Below, one piece after another: positions 35,196 to 47,716 of a stretch of 64,000 nt of DNA. The notes under the pieces are model-generated. The model did not search any database. It was given only the letters and a program-made list of their open reading frames with translations, and was not told the DNA's origin. Within the stretch, counting starts at the first letter, position 1. Every line of letters begins with the position of its first letter. Both the position numbers and the translations under genes were made by a program. Source of the DNA: Lineus longissimus (taxonomy: Eukaryota > Nemertea > Pilidiophora > Heteronemertea > Lineidae); NCBI RefSeq assembly GCF_910592395.1, contig NC_088310.1, positions 27,049,491-27,113,490 on the forward strand, written 5' to 3'.

Positions 35196-38100
35196 ATGGC
35201 AGCTCCAAGCTCTTCGCTTATTTTACGCCTTGTATCGGCTTCTGTGGCCATATCAAAGAGGGCAGGAGTGATAATCAGAGACGTTCTGTCTGAGAATAGA
35301 CTTGCCATAGTCGAAAAGGTAAGCGAACATCCAATAGTTGTTCACCAAAGTTCTGACAAAAAGTTCAAAGGTGTACTCTGACATGTTCAACTTTCATGTT
35401 GTACTTACAATATGTACACACTGTCCTGGTCCATAGTGGTATGTTATCCTTGGAATATTTAGGGCAACACAGTAAATGATTTCCGTATATGTAATAATGC
35501 CCAATGGCGAAATGATGTCGGGAATGACGTAGTGTCAAACAGTGAAACACATGACATCACATAGGCAACACTGTCGGCAGAGGCGGGGAGGGGCCAGGGG
35601 TCTTATTCCAAGCTGTCAAACAGGGGAAATTGTGGCAAAATTAGTCACTTAGGTCAAAGCGCCATGGTAACAAATCATAAGTGATGAGATGTGAGAAACC
35701 TCAAAGGCCGTCCCCATACGACCATTGGCAGATGAGCACCTTAATGTATAAATGACGACTTCGTCGACTTACAGGAGTCAACCACTGTGAGATACACTCG
35801 CATCGTCTTCATGCAACTACCATGAAAACAGTGACATGATGAACAATAACATCAAAATTATATGTACTCAACACTACAGTGGCTGACCCCATTTCCTCCG
35901 CAAATTGGAAGTGATGATAATAAGTTCTCAACATCTTTATTTTATTTGCAGGGATTAAATGACCTCCAAACTGAGGCTGACCGATCGGCCCAGAGATGCA
36001 TTGTGGCCTCACTGCATAAACAGTTCCCGAAAATTGCTATCTTTGGAGAAGAGGTAATGTATTGTGTTTTGTTGAAATGTCTGAGTGAAGTCTGTACTAC
36101 TTACATACACTTTTATTGTTTTTCCTCTTTTTATCGCACTTAACCATTTCCGACCGTGAAAGTGAACTGTCTCACATTATCTGTATGCACTACATGCCAA
36201 GGAGTCTGAAAAAGTGTATTTCAGCTCTATACTAGTCAGTAAAGAACTTCCTTGGTAAATCGTGGTTACTCGACTAGTCTTTAGAGTTGTGCATTCCCTC
36301 TTTGCCGCATGTTCCTTACCGCCCAAGACCTTCAGCACAAAGTTAAGCGCTGAAGTTCGATAGCACAGACGATCCTGGAAAGAGTTTGAGGCCCAATCCA
36401 AAGTTGTTGTCAGTCAATGACTGAGACATCTCAACACATCCAATTCAATGCTAAGTTTTCATTTTATAGGACTCAGATAATCTGCCATCTGGCATGAAAA
36501 CTGGATTGTCCTCAGGTGAACCAGATCAGGTACATTTTGGAATTGGGATTTGACAGAGCTTGCTTGCTTCATTTGCCTTGGTGTTACTTGCAACATTGTG
36601 GTGTTAGTGTTTTCCTCTGTTGATTACCTTCCGCAATTTTTATATATTATGGGCCAAATTCACAAAGGGCGTTTAAGGGTTGGACGTGTACAACTTCTCT
36701 CTAATCAGTTTCAGGGCTTGTTCATATTCTGTGAAGATTTACATGAAGGACCTGAATCTGTCTATTCAGTAGTTAAACGCTGTTTCAAGCTAAACGCCCT
36801 TTATGAATTTGGCCCATTATGTTTCAATGCCTTGTTTTCAAGTAAGTTTGATAGATTATGTGTAAGAATACTTCCACTGCCTGTACATTTCAAAGTTCTC
36901 CTGGCCTGGCCCAAGTCTATTTCCAAAGCCGATTTCATCTGATTTCAATGAAGACAAGAATTGATAAAGACTACTCTTTATTAATTCTTGATATTCATCG
37001 GTGCAACATGTTGCTACAATCCTTTGCTTGGTCACTTTGACATCGACCGGTCAAACCTTTGCTCGAACGTTTGGCACCACCTGCTCTTTGCCCAGACCGT
37101 CGCATTATGTAAAAAATGTTGCATGTATGTAGCTGTATTCACTCTATTCTGCTAATTGTTGCATTTGATATGCAAATTAGATGAATGCGTTATCTTTTTG
37201 CATGATCTGCAATACTGCACCTCCGTGCTCTTTGACATTGCATGAAATGAAAATTTTGCATGAATGAATATGTATATATCTTAGTCTGGCATCTTCAGTA
37301 ACTTATGGAAGGTGTCCATTGTAAGATGTTTCCCTGTAGTTATTTCAGAGTATGATTTGACATGTTATCATCAGTTTGAGTTGACTTTCTGACTTTGATG
37401 TCATTTTCACTTACAATATCTGTATGCTGCTATTATTAAACCAGCATGTTTTGCCTCAAAGCACATAATGTCTAAACATCGCAAAACCAGATTAAGCGAG
37501 AATGTCAGCTGATTTTGTAAAAAGTTGCTTGATATGCCGTTTTAAATATTTTGATAAAAGATCTCGCATTGTTCCTTTCAGACTTTAGATCCTGATCCAA
37601 ACCCAGAATTCATCGTCACCGACTTCGATCAGGATGTGCTGAAGGAGAGCTGTCCGGATGACTTGGCAGACGTCAAAGATGAGGATGTAAGTAAACAATG
37701 AAGAACATTTTTTCATTCTGATCATCAGATTTCATTTCCTCATCTTATAGTCTTAGTATGTTACCTCCAATATGTTAAGGTATTGTGTCATGATTATCTT
37801 GTCATATCTTCAGCACCCTCTCTTTTGTCTTGTAAATGTCACATCACTTATTATTCATTCCAGACCTATTCTATACCAGATTACCAGTTCCTATTCACAC
37901 CTTTTGTTTTGTCAATAAGTGTGACAAAAATATCATGTTCCTTGACTAAGTAGCTTCAGTGATATTGGATGCCAGCTTGCAAAGCCCTGCCATGAGCCTT
38001 AGTCTATGTATTATTCATTGTCTCATGGTTTCTGACACCCAAACAACCCTCTGAGGGTTGTTCATGAGAACACAAGGCAGTAGCTGCATGAAGTCTGGCC

Positions 38101-41100
38101 AACATCCCTTTCGTTCTTGATCGACCTTTCAATCCATCAGTCATCACCCATTCCTAAATTCACAGCTTACATTCAGACTATGCATAGAATATACCAGCAA
38201 TGAAAAGCCACAGTCGGCCCCTGCTATGAAAATCAATAGTTCATCTTTCATGATTTCATGATTACATCTCCTCTGGTAGCAATTCTCATTCCATTAATTC
38301 ACGGTTCATTGAGGATTGATCTGGCAATGATAGCAGACGGTCTGTCAAGCCCGGCTATAATTGAATCGGGGAACTACTAGTGGTCATGCCAGCGATTTTG
38401 GGGGTGTAGAAGGGGGATATTCAAACAGCTTTCTGTTGAGGACTTTACCTCAGAACTGCATGAAATTGAAATTGATATCTGTCTCGTCGTCTCAGTATAA
38501 AATGGCCACATCCCCATTCCTGGTTGCTGATTTGGTCAAATACTGTATTCTGCCGAATGCGTTCAGTCAGTACCAGTTTTCCTTACAACTTTCCACCAAT
38601 AACTCCAGTCGTCTAATACATGTGCATGTTATATCCTAGCTCTCCCCGCTCCCCCATTCATCGTGCCGTGATTAGCCTCATCTCTTTCCATGTCATTTTG
38701 TCGCTGAATTCTTCAGTCCCCCCGGGGTAGATGTTGCTTATCAGACATTCGACACGACTGCACACCACAGTTATCGATCTTTCTCTAAATGCCGCCAAGT
38801 CCATGTATAAATGATCGCGATTCCTTCACCAGCTGCTGTGGGTGATCCAGCTAGCTGCATACCAAGACAGGAAGTCATTAGGCTTCATCAGCAATGCAAG
38901 GTGTCCATGTAAACTTACTATATGATTGAGGTGTTTTTAACTACAGTCTGAGATGATGTCTTAAAAGCTAATCATAAGGCAGAATATGTGACTGTATGGA
39001 GCCATTCATCCATGATTCACTGTTGGTTTCCTTTCTAGAAGTCCCTCTCATTGGTTATTTCCATAGCACCTGCTTGATATCCCAGCTTCCCATGGGTTAT
39101 TCATTACATCACTGAGTCAATTATACATGGCCAATGTTTCATTTGTGAAAAATCAATATCTTGTGTCAGCTCAAAAGCAAGGAAGCTTGCAGAACAAGGA
39201 TTTTGGGAGGAATTTATCAGAACGAACGTCGTTCATGTTGATTTAGACTTGTGATCTGATGAATTAAACATCAACAGAAAGGCGGTTTTATACGTCTGCG
39301 ATATTCAAAATCTTTATTTCCAGCTAGCCTGAGGGTACTGATGGTAATGCTAATGGATATTGATTAAGAGAATGTTGCAGATGGTTTTCTGACGATTTAT
39401 CTCCTGTTTGGGAGTCTGTATTGCTCACATTGTTGACTAGCAGATGGTGCTCACACAATTTGTGTCGATGGTGACAGTGGCCTGCAAGATGATTTCCCTA
39501 CAATAGAGAACAAATGTGTACTGGTGGTTTTTTGCTGATGGTTGGCTCATGTCAGAGTATAAAAGTCTTGGTGATAGTTCTCCTATGCTGCCAGTGCTAG
39601 AGCTAAGAAAGAAACTTAAATGTCGATAAATTCCTTCCCTGCCTCTAAGTTATATCTAGTTTGCCTTTATTTCACTAATATCAGGAGTGGACCCACCCAT
39701 GTGATATGCCTTGGTTCTTTCAAAAGTTGACTTCTGATTTCTTCTTTAATTCCCCTACTGACACTTGTCATCGCAACACAAAGTACTTGTACTCATAATA
39801 CTATACTAGCAATGTTAGTAGCCAAGACTTTTGTCTGCAATGTTTGGGGTGAACACACCATTTTCTGGTTATTTTAGGAAGCCATGTTGTCATTGCATGT
39901 TGGTTGTTTGGCTTTGAGCTATGTTCAAAGAATGGCCAGTTGAGAGCATTCTCTGACCTGGGACTCAATACAATAAGCCTACAGGTAACCTACATGTAGC
40001 CATTGATTGTATTGTGTGGTGAAAAGGGTGATGAATGACAAAATTACAATTTGACCCTGTATTGCTATTGTAATTGTGTGGGTAATTTCCAGTAAAGTGT
40101 TCCAATCATTATTTTGATGGCATCACCCTCAGCTGATTAAAGTAATATTAACACATGATGTTTTTTATACATTTCTTTCTATGGAAAAGCACTAGTGTGT
40201 GTCACTACCGTTGCTGGTAATAGCATTTATCGCCCAGTTGTTACCTTGCCTATCCTCATTGAAACTGAAATAGTCGAAGTTTAAGTTCAACTTTTTTGGT
40301 GACCAGTTTCTTTGTTTTGTCTTTTAGGTTGTTGTATGGGTGGATCCACTAGACGGTACATCAGAATATACACAAGGTATGTCATGTAAGCCACCAATGA
40401 CAAAATGCTAATATAATGAGAGACAGATGATAACTATGCTCCTCGAGAAAAAGTATCCGAAAATAGTCTTGGTTCATTGTCAAAAGAAGATAAGCTATCA
40501 GTGTCACATTTCATCCTTTGAAAAGGAGATCTTTAGGGTTGCCGAGGACGAACGTGAATTCTTGCTTGTTTTGACCATACTTTCCATCTGCAGGCCTTCT
40601 CGACCATGTGACAGTATTGATAGGAATAGCAGTGAAAGGGGTAGCTAAGGCTGGCGTGATATATCAACCATATTACGGCTTCAGTAAGGATAATCCCGGT
40701 CAAGTGAAGCCGCGGTGTATATGGGGAGTGATTGGATTAGGTAAGGTGCCACAGATATTAGTTAGTACTTTAAGGAGAGTTGCACTGCATCCTGTTTAGT
40801 GTTACCACTTAAACCACCAGCTTTGGACGGACCCAAGCACCCAGTTCCTATCCAATGTGGTTGTTCAGTGATGTGGTTGCTCTCTTGAAGTTAAGTTGTA
40901 AAGACAATCCCATGAAATTGCAGTTGTTTGGTTGAAGTAATTGTTGTTGTGTGGTCCTATTGGCTGTTCCAAGTGTTTCCAATTCACTGCCTCTACAAGC
41001 ACTGATTGTTTTGAGTGAGCTAGATCTTTTGTCTCGTGTCCAGGTATGTATGAATGGAGTTAAGAGTTGGGTTGTGTCATTTTACACTAGATTATCTATC

Positions 41101-42434
41101 TTTTTGATTGATGAATTGGAATTTTTTTGAATTTTTTCACAGGTGCCTTCAAAGATTTGGGAGAAGGTATGCATTCTTTATATCTGAATTGAAAATTAAC
41201 CAAACTAACATTACTTGTACATTCCCCTCCTAACAATGATCGACTCATATTCCTTCGCCCCTCGTACATGCACCTTGTTGAGGACAGCACTTGTTTTGAG
41301 TATGGTATTTGAATCATTTCAGACAATATTGATTACTGATTCAAAATATTATCACCAACCTTCATGTATATAATCGTTGTCTTCGTGTATTGATTGTTTA
41401 CCACTTATATATAAATTAGATCGATATTTCCGTCTGACATGCAATGACACACATAGATGGACCAAATTTTCGATCTGACTTTGTCTGCAGTCTACCATGA
41501 CACAATTTGTCACGTTCATATTATTGCCGCAAATGATGATGTGGAAAGCCATTGCCGAACTCTCGAAGTAAAGCAGTTTAATGTTAAATAGAAATGTCCA
41601 CAGTTGCATTTGTGCTTAGATATTGACTTATAATACAGTGGTCTAATCTCTTCACTCTCAATTCTAGGTTCATTTGGTTACACACCTGGTCAGCCCCCAA
41701 AGGACCAGAAGATCATAGCAACGACCCGGTCACATTCCACTCCAGAAGTGGTGGACGCTTACACGGCCTGTAGTCCGACAGAAGTTATCAAAGTGGGTGG
41801 TGCAGGTCATAAGGTGTGTACATGCCAACTGCTGAAGTCTACGGTTCAATCAGTTGACTCATTTTACATTAGATGCCAAAATATCGAAAGATTGAAAGAA
41901 CTAGCATACCAGCTGATTGCAGAAGAATACTGGACAGTTGTTTGACCCACAATAGAGGTGCCCCAGGGTCTTGTTGTTGAGATAAGATAGTACTACTTCA
42001 GGTTTGGACAAAGAACAGGTCACTCTGCAAATAACTGGTAGAAAGGGGGAGCAAGGGCAAATACATGTAGTTGTAATAAGAAAGAATGCATGAGATGCTG
42101 AAGAAGATCAATTTGTTCCAACTGATATTTTCTTGGACTGTATTCAGCCATGTCTTCTGTGTTCCAGGTTCTCCTCTTGCTGGAAGGTGTAGCCCATGCC
42201 TATGTGTTCGGAAGCCCCGGCTGTAAGAAATGGGACACGTGCGCTCCTGAAGCTGTCCTCCATGCCGTAGGTGGACGACTGACAGATGTTCACGGGAACT
42301 TATACAAATATTTCTCTCACGTAAAGCGGAGGAACACTGGTGGAGTCTTGGCAACACTGGACGGTGGGGAACACCCTGATTATGTCAAACTGATTCCAGA
42401 TTCAGTGAAAGCTGCACTGCCTACTGATGGCTGA
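35196..42434 (+). CDS. BPNT1: 3'(2'),5'-bisphosphate nucleotidase 1
   Basis: Complete nine-exon gene: 35196-35318, 35952-36053, 36470-36529, 37582-37686, 40328-40376, 40594-40740, 41143-41166, 41668-41813 and 42168-42434. Total 1023 bases, 340 residues (human 308), phases consistent. The enzyme hydrolyses 3'-phosphoadenosine 5'-phosphate to AMP in the cytosol, relieving inhibition of sulfotransferase pathways. Family metal-site motifs are all present: LQTEADR (exon 2), [17 protein letters not shown] (134-145) and [15 protein letters not shown] (from W274). [16 protein letters not shown] matches vertebrate BPNT1 closely. Exon 3 ([20 protein letters not shown]) and part of exon 4 give a longer acidic insert after the EE metal ligand than in human. 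Exon 7 is a 24-base microexon. The 2.6-kb intron 4 shows no features. Confidence 0.96.
36649..36818. mobile_element. Terminal-inverted-repeat element (MITE-like)
   Basis: TGGGCCAAATTCACAAAGGGCGTTTA at the left end pairs with TAAACGCCCTTTATGAATTTGGCCCA at the right with one mismatch. The unit is about 170 bases, with AT flanks that may be a target duplication. It is non-coding and lies in BPNT1 intron 3. Confidence 0.82.
37687..40327. other. BPNT1 intron 4, featureless
   Basis: This 2.6-kb intron is AT-rich. No repeat with visible structure, RNA gene or credible open frame was found in it. Confidence 0.45.
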
Positions 42435-45400
42435 CTCTTGTCGGACATTAAATCACTATTATGAATTCAACCACAATAGCCATAATCTAAAGTTGCACTC
42501 ATGAGCCGATTTTGGATTGAGGCTTGTGGTTTTAATTTAGTAGAAAGAGGGAAAGTAAAATCATTTTATTTTGTAACTTCCCATTGAAATTGTGTTCTAT
42601 CAATTATCCTTTTCCATGGCAAATTTGCCAACACTAATTTTGCCAGGCTCACTGACAAATGAAAAAGCCAGAGTCTGTGCTTTCCAAACATAGAACATGA
42701 GACCAAACAGAGAATTTGCAAGATGTCTCCCTGTTATAATTTTACTGTTCTGCTTTGCACTTTCCTGATTGAACAACGATATCCAGGTAGGCCTATGCGT
42801 CTGACTTCCTAAATGTTTTAGCGATGTATTCAACTTCAAGAGCATTTTTAGGCAAATTGATAAAAATACTCTCTGCTATGCAGTGAATATTGAGATTGAA
42901 GACGTTACCTCAATCTGCGATTATATGGGATCATGAATCGGGGATTGAAACAAGTTGGCTCTCTTTGATCCTAATCAGCCGTTTGGGAGTATACTGAAAG
43001 GTCAACCATTGTTGTCTTTGAAATTCCTCAATGAGATTAAAATTTGGTGTGCTGAAACGAGGATCAGAAGTGACCTATTAGAGTTAGCTATGTCATAATA
43101 CGATAAATCGTTACAGGGTCTACCAATTGTTATCAACGGCTCATCTTACTCAGTGGTCAATTTTTTTAATTATTGATGTATGTTGAAGGTATTAGGGTAT
43201 AGATTTAGGATGTAATACGTGTTGATGAAATTGTATCATTTGAATCTTGGGTCTCTGTCTGGAAAATTGGTATTTCGCCACAACTTTGCTGGTTGTCTTT
43301 CAACAGCATTATCAATGATACTGCCAAGTTGGAAAGTTTAGGCCAATTCACATATATTTCAGTTGAGATCCGAAATTAATGTCAAATGTCCATGTGGGTA
43401 TTAGAAATCCGTTTTTAAACTATCTATTTTAAGTTCTGTATTTCTAAATCAGTGTATAGGTTGTTGATGAAATGTTCTGTTGAAGAGTTTCATTTACATT
43501 AATTTTAATTATTACATCTTCCATGATGCTGTTATTGGTCTGAACAGATGACTTCTGTTGTAAGTCAAATCCCCTGTGGTGTGTATGTTGTAGTATAGAG
43601 GGCAGGAGTGAATAAGTACAATATTTTCATGGTGCCAGTATACAGGGTGTAACAATAGGACCTCAATTACTGATTCTGGCCCAATAACTTATTGGTTAGA
43701 TTAGCCAAATGTATCAAAGTTGTTGTTTGTATATTAGATATACCTTTTAGCTTCCTCTGGTATCTTGGCGTATAAAACTCACTGTGGTAGACCAGTATTG
43801 CGGTCCCACGTGCAGTCGGATGCACCCTGCAGTAGACTGAAATTACAATCTCCTAATGAAAGGCCAATGGATTTAATAATGTTTTGTGATTGATCTTGAT
43901 GTTCAACAATTGTCAGAAATAAGTCTCTGATCATTTGCTATGATAGGTCAAGTTTGAAGTAAGTTGTCTTAGTTTACTGCCAAACATACATACATTCATG
44001 AGCCAGTAATGAGAATATGTTATTATATTAATATGCAATGTCGAATTTGTTAATAACTTATTTACATGTAGAGAATATATAAATATTGAAAATGTGGTCG
44101 ATTTATAATAAAATAAAGGAGGTAATAGAAAAATATTTCTTCAGATATTTTTGTGTTGTCAGTTTTCAAGTGCAGAGTGAAACAGGACTAAAGAATGAGG
44201 ATGTGTTTAGGGTTCCTGTCCATTTCAAAGTCTATGCATGTCTCGTACAATCTCTTCTTCTGGTAGGCACCCAGCATGGGTAGGCATTGGTTGTGACTTT
44301 GTCTCTTCATCCAATCCCAATGCAAGACTGTCAGTTGCCTTGGCACAACCGAACTAACAGCTTTTCCTCTCTCCCCTGACTGGTTCACAAGTCTCAGTTG
44401 AGATGGATGGATGTACGCATTGTTGAAGATAATCTTGCTGTCACAATGGAAGATTAGGGTTATCCCATGCAGCGCACCTGGTAAGTTTGGACATGGAGGG
44501 ACACAAAGACAGTATCATGTCATTAGAACCGAGAGTTGCTAATGGTTGTTGCAAACAACATCAGATGGAGCTTTAGTAGAGGTAAAAGTTTGGAACTGCA
44601 GGAACGTGTATGTGTACATGTATTGTAACTATAAGACAGTGACCCTGGTTAATTGACTCTTGAAACACTTTTCCAAAGAACCTCCTGATTGTGAATATAT
44701 CCTTGAAATCTTTAAAATCTGGGTTTTCTTCAGTGGGTGCACAATCTTGTTGAAGAGTTGAACCTGGGAGTTCGTTCTGTGTGTTATTTAAGCTACTGAA
44801 GTCCTAATCATATCATTAGTTTATAAACTGCTTATCATGCTAATGATGTTGTGATTGTGACTAGGATGACGTCACTCCATCCACCTGTTGGACCTCATGC
44901 TAAAGCCACCAAGGTGACCTGTTCAATACCTGCTGTGGTTGCTTTGACCCATATATAATTTGGGTCATCCAGTACAAATGCACTTCTCTGAATAATGAAT
45001 ATTTCCTTGAAAACAGATGGGTCCTTTGTTCAGGCAGTTTGGGCCAACAATTCGACCTTCAATTCTGGTCTCTTTACATCCAGGCTTGATTTACCATGGT
45101 TTTTCACCGCTTCATGGTCAGTCACATCGTGGTTAGAGCTGTCACAACCAGGTGGTCGTTGGCTCCAACCTTGTCCTACAACCATTGTGTCCTTACGCAA
45201 CTGTTTATAGCTACACAGCTTCTCCTATCAATGGGTATTCTTCTTAACTGTGAAGCTTGTGTAGGACCATCCTGATTGAATCCCACTTCTACACATTTCA
45301 TGCTATGAAAACCCAAAATAATCTCCAGCTTGACAATATTGGGCCCAGCAGACTTAAGAACTTACTTTATACGCTTATGGCCGGAGTAAAACTATAAAGT

Positions 45401-46846
45401 TGTTCCAATTTTTACTGTCCTGTATATCCATAATCCTAATGTGCTGGATTAGATGCTGTACAAAATGGGATAGGTTTACTTCCGTTGGAGATGGTTGCAT
45501 CATTGAAAAAGTGAAAGAAATTTGGTTTTCTATGATGATGGATTATAGACTGGTTTGATAAGTCTTCTCCTCGAGGATGAGTTTTATGCCTCCAGCAAGG
45601 AAACCTACGAATATATAGGTTTTGGTCAATATCACCCAACCATGCTTGTGTTTTGTTCACAGGTTCAGGGACATGAGATCACAAGATTGATGGCATTCCT
45701 TCTTCCTGCATTATATCACATCCTCCAAGCATTTTCCTAAACAGGGCAGAGAGCAAAAAGACAATCTTTAACATTATTAGGTCATAGCTCTCGAGAAGGA
45801 TATGATCGTGTCACCCTGTAGGTCTGCAAGGAAATGAGAGATGTTACAAAGGTTGCGCTCCTTCTTCATGGATGCTGTCACCTGCCAAAATAGCAACATA
45901 ATCATAGACATTGTAGCTATATTCATGAGCTAATCTAGGCTTAATCGCTGTCAAGATGGACACCAGCAGAAAGTCACTTAAATTACCAGACAATTACATC
46001 TAAAACTGATACATTGTAGGCCGATTAGCATTTCTTTGTTGACATGATGTGACGTCTGCTTGCTTTTAACTAGTCATCTGCTTATCGAAGAAAGGATGTA
46101 AGAAAAGTTGACATTTATTGGAAAATGGGTGAGGCAACGGTGATCAAAGATCAGAAAAAGTCCATTAGAACCTCTTTGTTAAGGACATATTTGGGAATAC
46201 AGAGGTATAAATGGAATAGGTTCCAAATCATAGCCAAAATCAATTACCTTAATAGAGAGGCTGGCTAACAGAGACGTCTGCTAAAAGAGATTCTCCTGTA
46301 TTTAACCCTTTTATGCCAAGACTTTGCCAAACCTCCCATGATAAAACACGGTAATGTCAAACGGGGAGGTCCATTTAAAGATCTCCAGCATCGTCAAGAA
46401 AACATGACGCATTGCATGAAAATGATCACTTCTTCTCTGAAAGCCATTATGCAACGTCTGGCTGCACCCTGTCATGGGCGATTATCATGTCTTTGTTGAC
46501 ATGATGTAACATCTGCCTTCAAAGTGTCCTCTGTTCTTTCTGGGAAAAGATGTATTAGAAAGCTTGGCATTTTTATCAGAAATACACCAGTCAATCAAGA
46601 TCAAAGATGTGACTAATAGCTTTGTGTTTATATGATATGGTGACTTGAAGTCGCAGGCAACGTCATTGTTGTAGGCGACATGATTGTCTGGAGGCAATCC
46701 TCCTGTACACTTCCTCATGTTTCCAATTCATCACGGGGACGTATTGGATGCCAAGGCAATACAACGAGCTGCACCCCAATCTTTAACTCTTCCGATTCTT
46801 CAGCGTCTCTGATCACAAAATCGATACAAAACAAGTGCATCTCTTC
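42435..46846. other. BPNT1 3' flank and intergenic DNA
   Basis: The AATAAAATAAA near 44108 is a possible distal BPNT1 poly(A) signal but lies 1.7 kb past the stop. The interval also holds two weakly similar blocks around TTGTTGACATGATGT (46036 and 46493). No open frame here has recognisable homology or splice support. Confidence 0.4.
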
Positions 46847-46862
46847 TTTATTGATTTTATTT
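46847..46862 (-). terminator. Candidate poly(A) signals of COQ8A
   Basis: Two AATAAA hexamers on the minus strand (complements of 46847-46852 and 46857-46862) lie about 860 bases beyond the COQ8A stop codon. If used, the 3' UTR includes the SINE at 47001-47325. Confidence 0.4.
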
Positions 46863-47000
46863 ATATACAACACTTACAATGGTTTTCTTCTAGTGGTAAC
46901 CTGTCTTTCTGAAGGATCACAGTGCTGGTGAAGCTTAGGCGGCTGGCTATCAATCACTGTTGTTTAGCCTACAGCAACACTTTCATGAGCACAAGCACGA

Positions 47001-47325
47001 AGGAGCCTCATAGCGTAGTGGTTAACACTGCTGGCTACCACGCAATAGGGCCCGGGTTCGATCCCGGGGAGAACCCAGGATTGTATTTCTGGATGAACCG
47101 GCGTGGCTTTCAAGGAACTAAAAATTCCTGGCTCTTCACAACACGTATATTAACGTATGAAATACTCGAGGGTCTGTCGGATGAGACTAAAAGCCGTGGT
47201 CCCTTGTACCTGAGTGTCTATGCCAGGGCAAGTAAAAGATCCTACATAGGTGGACAGTAGCCTATAGTGGACTCCATACCTCCGGCAAAAATCCAATAGG
47301 GTTACGATGCCGGTAATGATATGAT
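47001..47325 (+). mobile_element. tRNA-derived SINE, apparently full length
   Basis: The tRNA-like head has A box TAGCGTAGTGG (47011-47021) and B box GGTTCGATCCC (47055-47065), with a T-stem-like CCCGGGTTCGATCCCGGG. A body of about 240 bases follows, and a short ATGATATGATATGAG tail. The body recurs antisense at 10221-10375. The head is tRNA-like but the anticodon region is not convincing, so it is a SINE, not a tRNA gene. It lies antisense within the likely COQ8A 3' UTR. Confidence 0.85.
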
Positions 47326-47716
47326 ATGAGAGTCAAGGACTTCCATAGCATGAAAACATGGACACTTGTGTATCTTGCGAAACATTTTACCCACACCACT
47401 TATCTAATATACATAATTTTCAAGCTGGAACCCTTTGCAAACTAATCCAAAGTATCTTTTACCGAAATATCCAATTTTGTCCAAATGGAACTGATACATG
47501 TCCTGTAAGTTTGGAGTTAACACAATTGTCCACAGCACTGCAAACATAAATTTTCAAATCAAAGATTGTCAAAAATTGCCTCAGGAGTTGAGTTGATATG
47601 CACTGTTCTACATGCACAGATAGACTGATGTTGCACTGTGATTGAGACATTACTACACACACACACACGGATGTTACTTCATACAGCCATTGAACTTAAA
47701 CCAAAGTCCATTATCC

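Noticed and set aside
46020-46620. Local duplication around TTGTTGACATGATGT
   Set aside because: Similarity between the two blocks is short and patchy, too weak to define a repeat by eye.
47001-47075. tRNA gene
   Set aside because: The T-stem is good, but no clear acceptor stem or anticodon loop was found, and the attached body recurs at 10221-10375. It is a SINE head.
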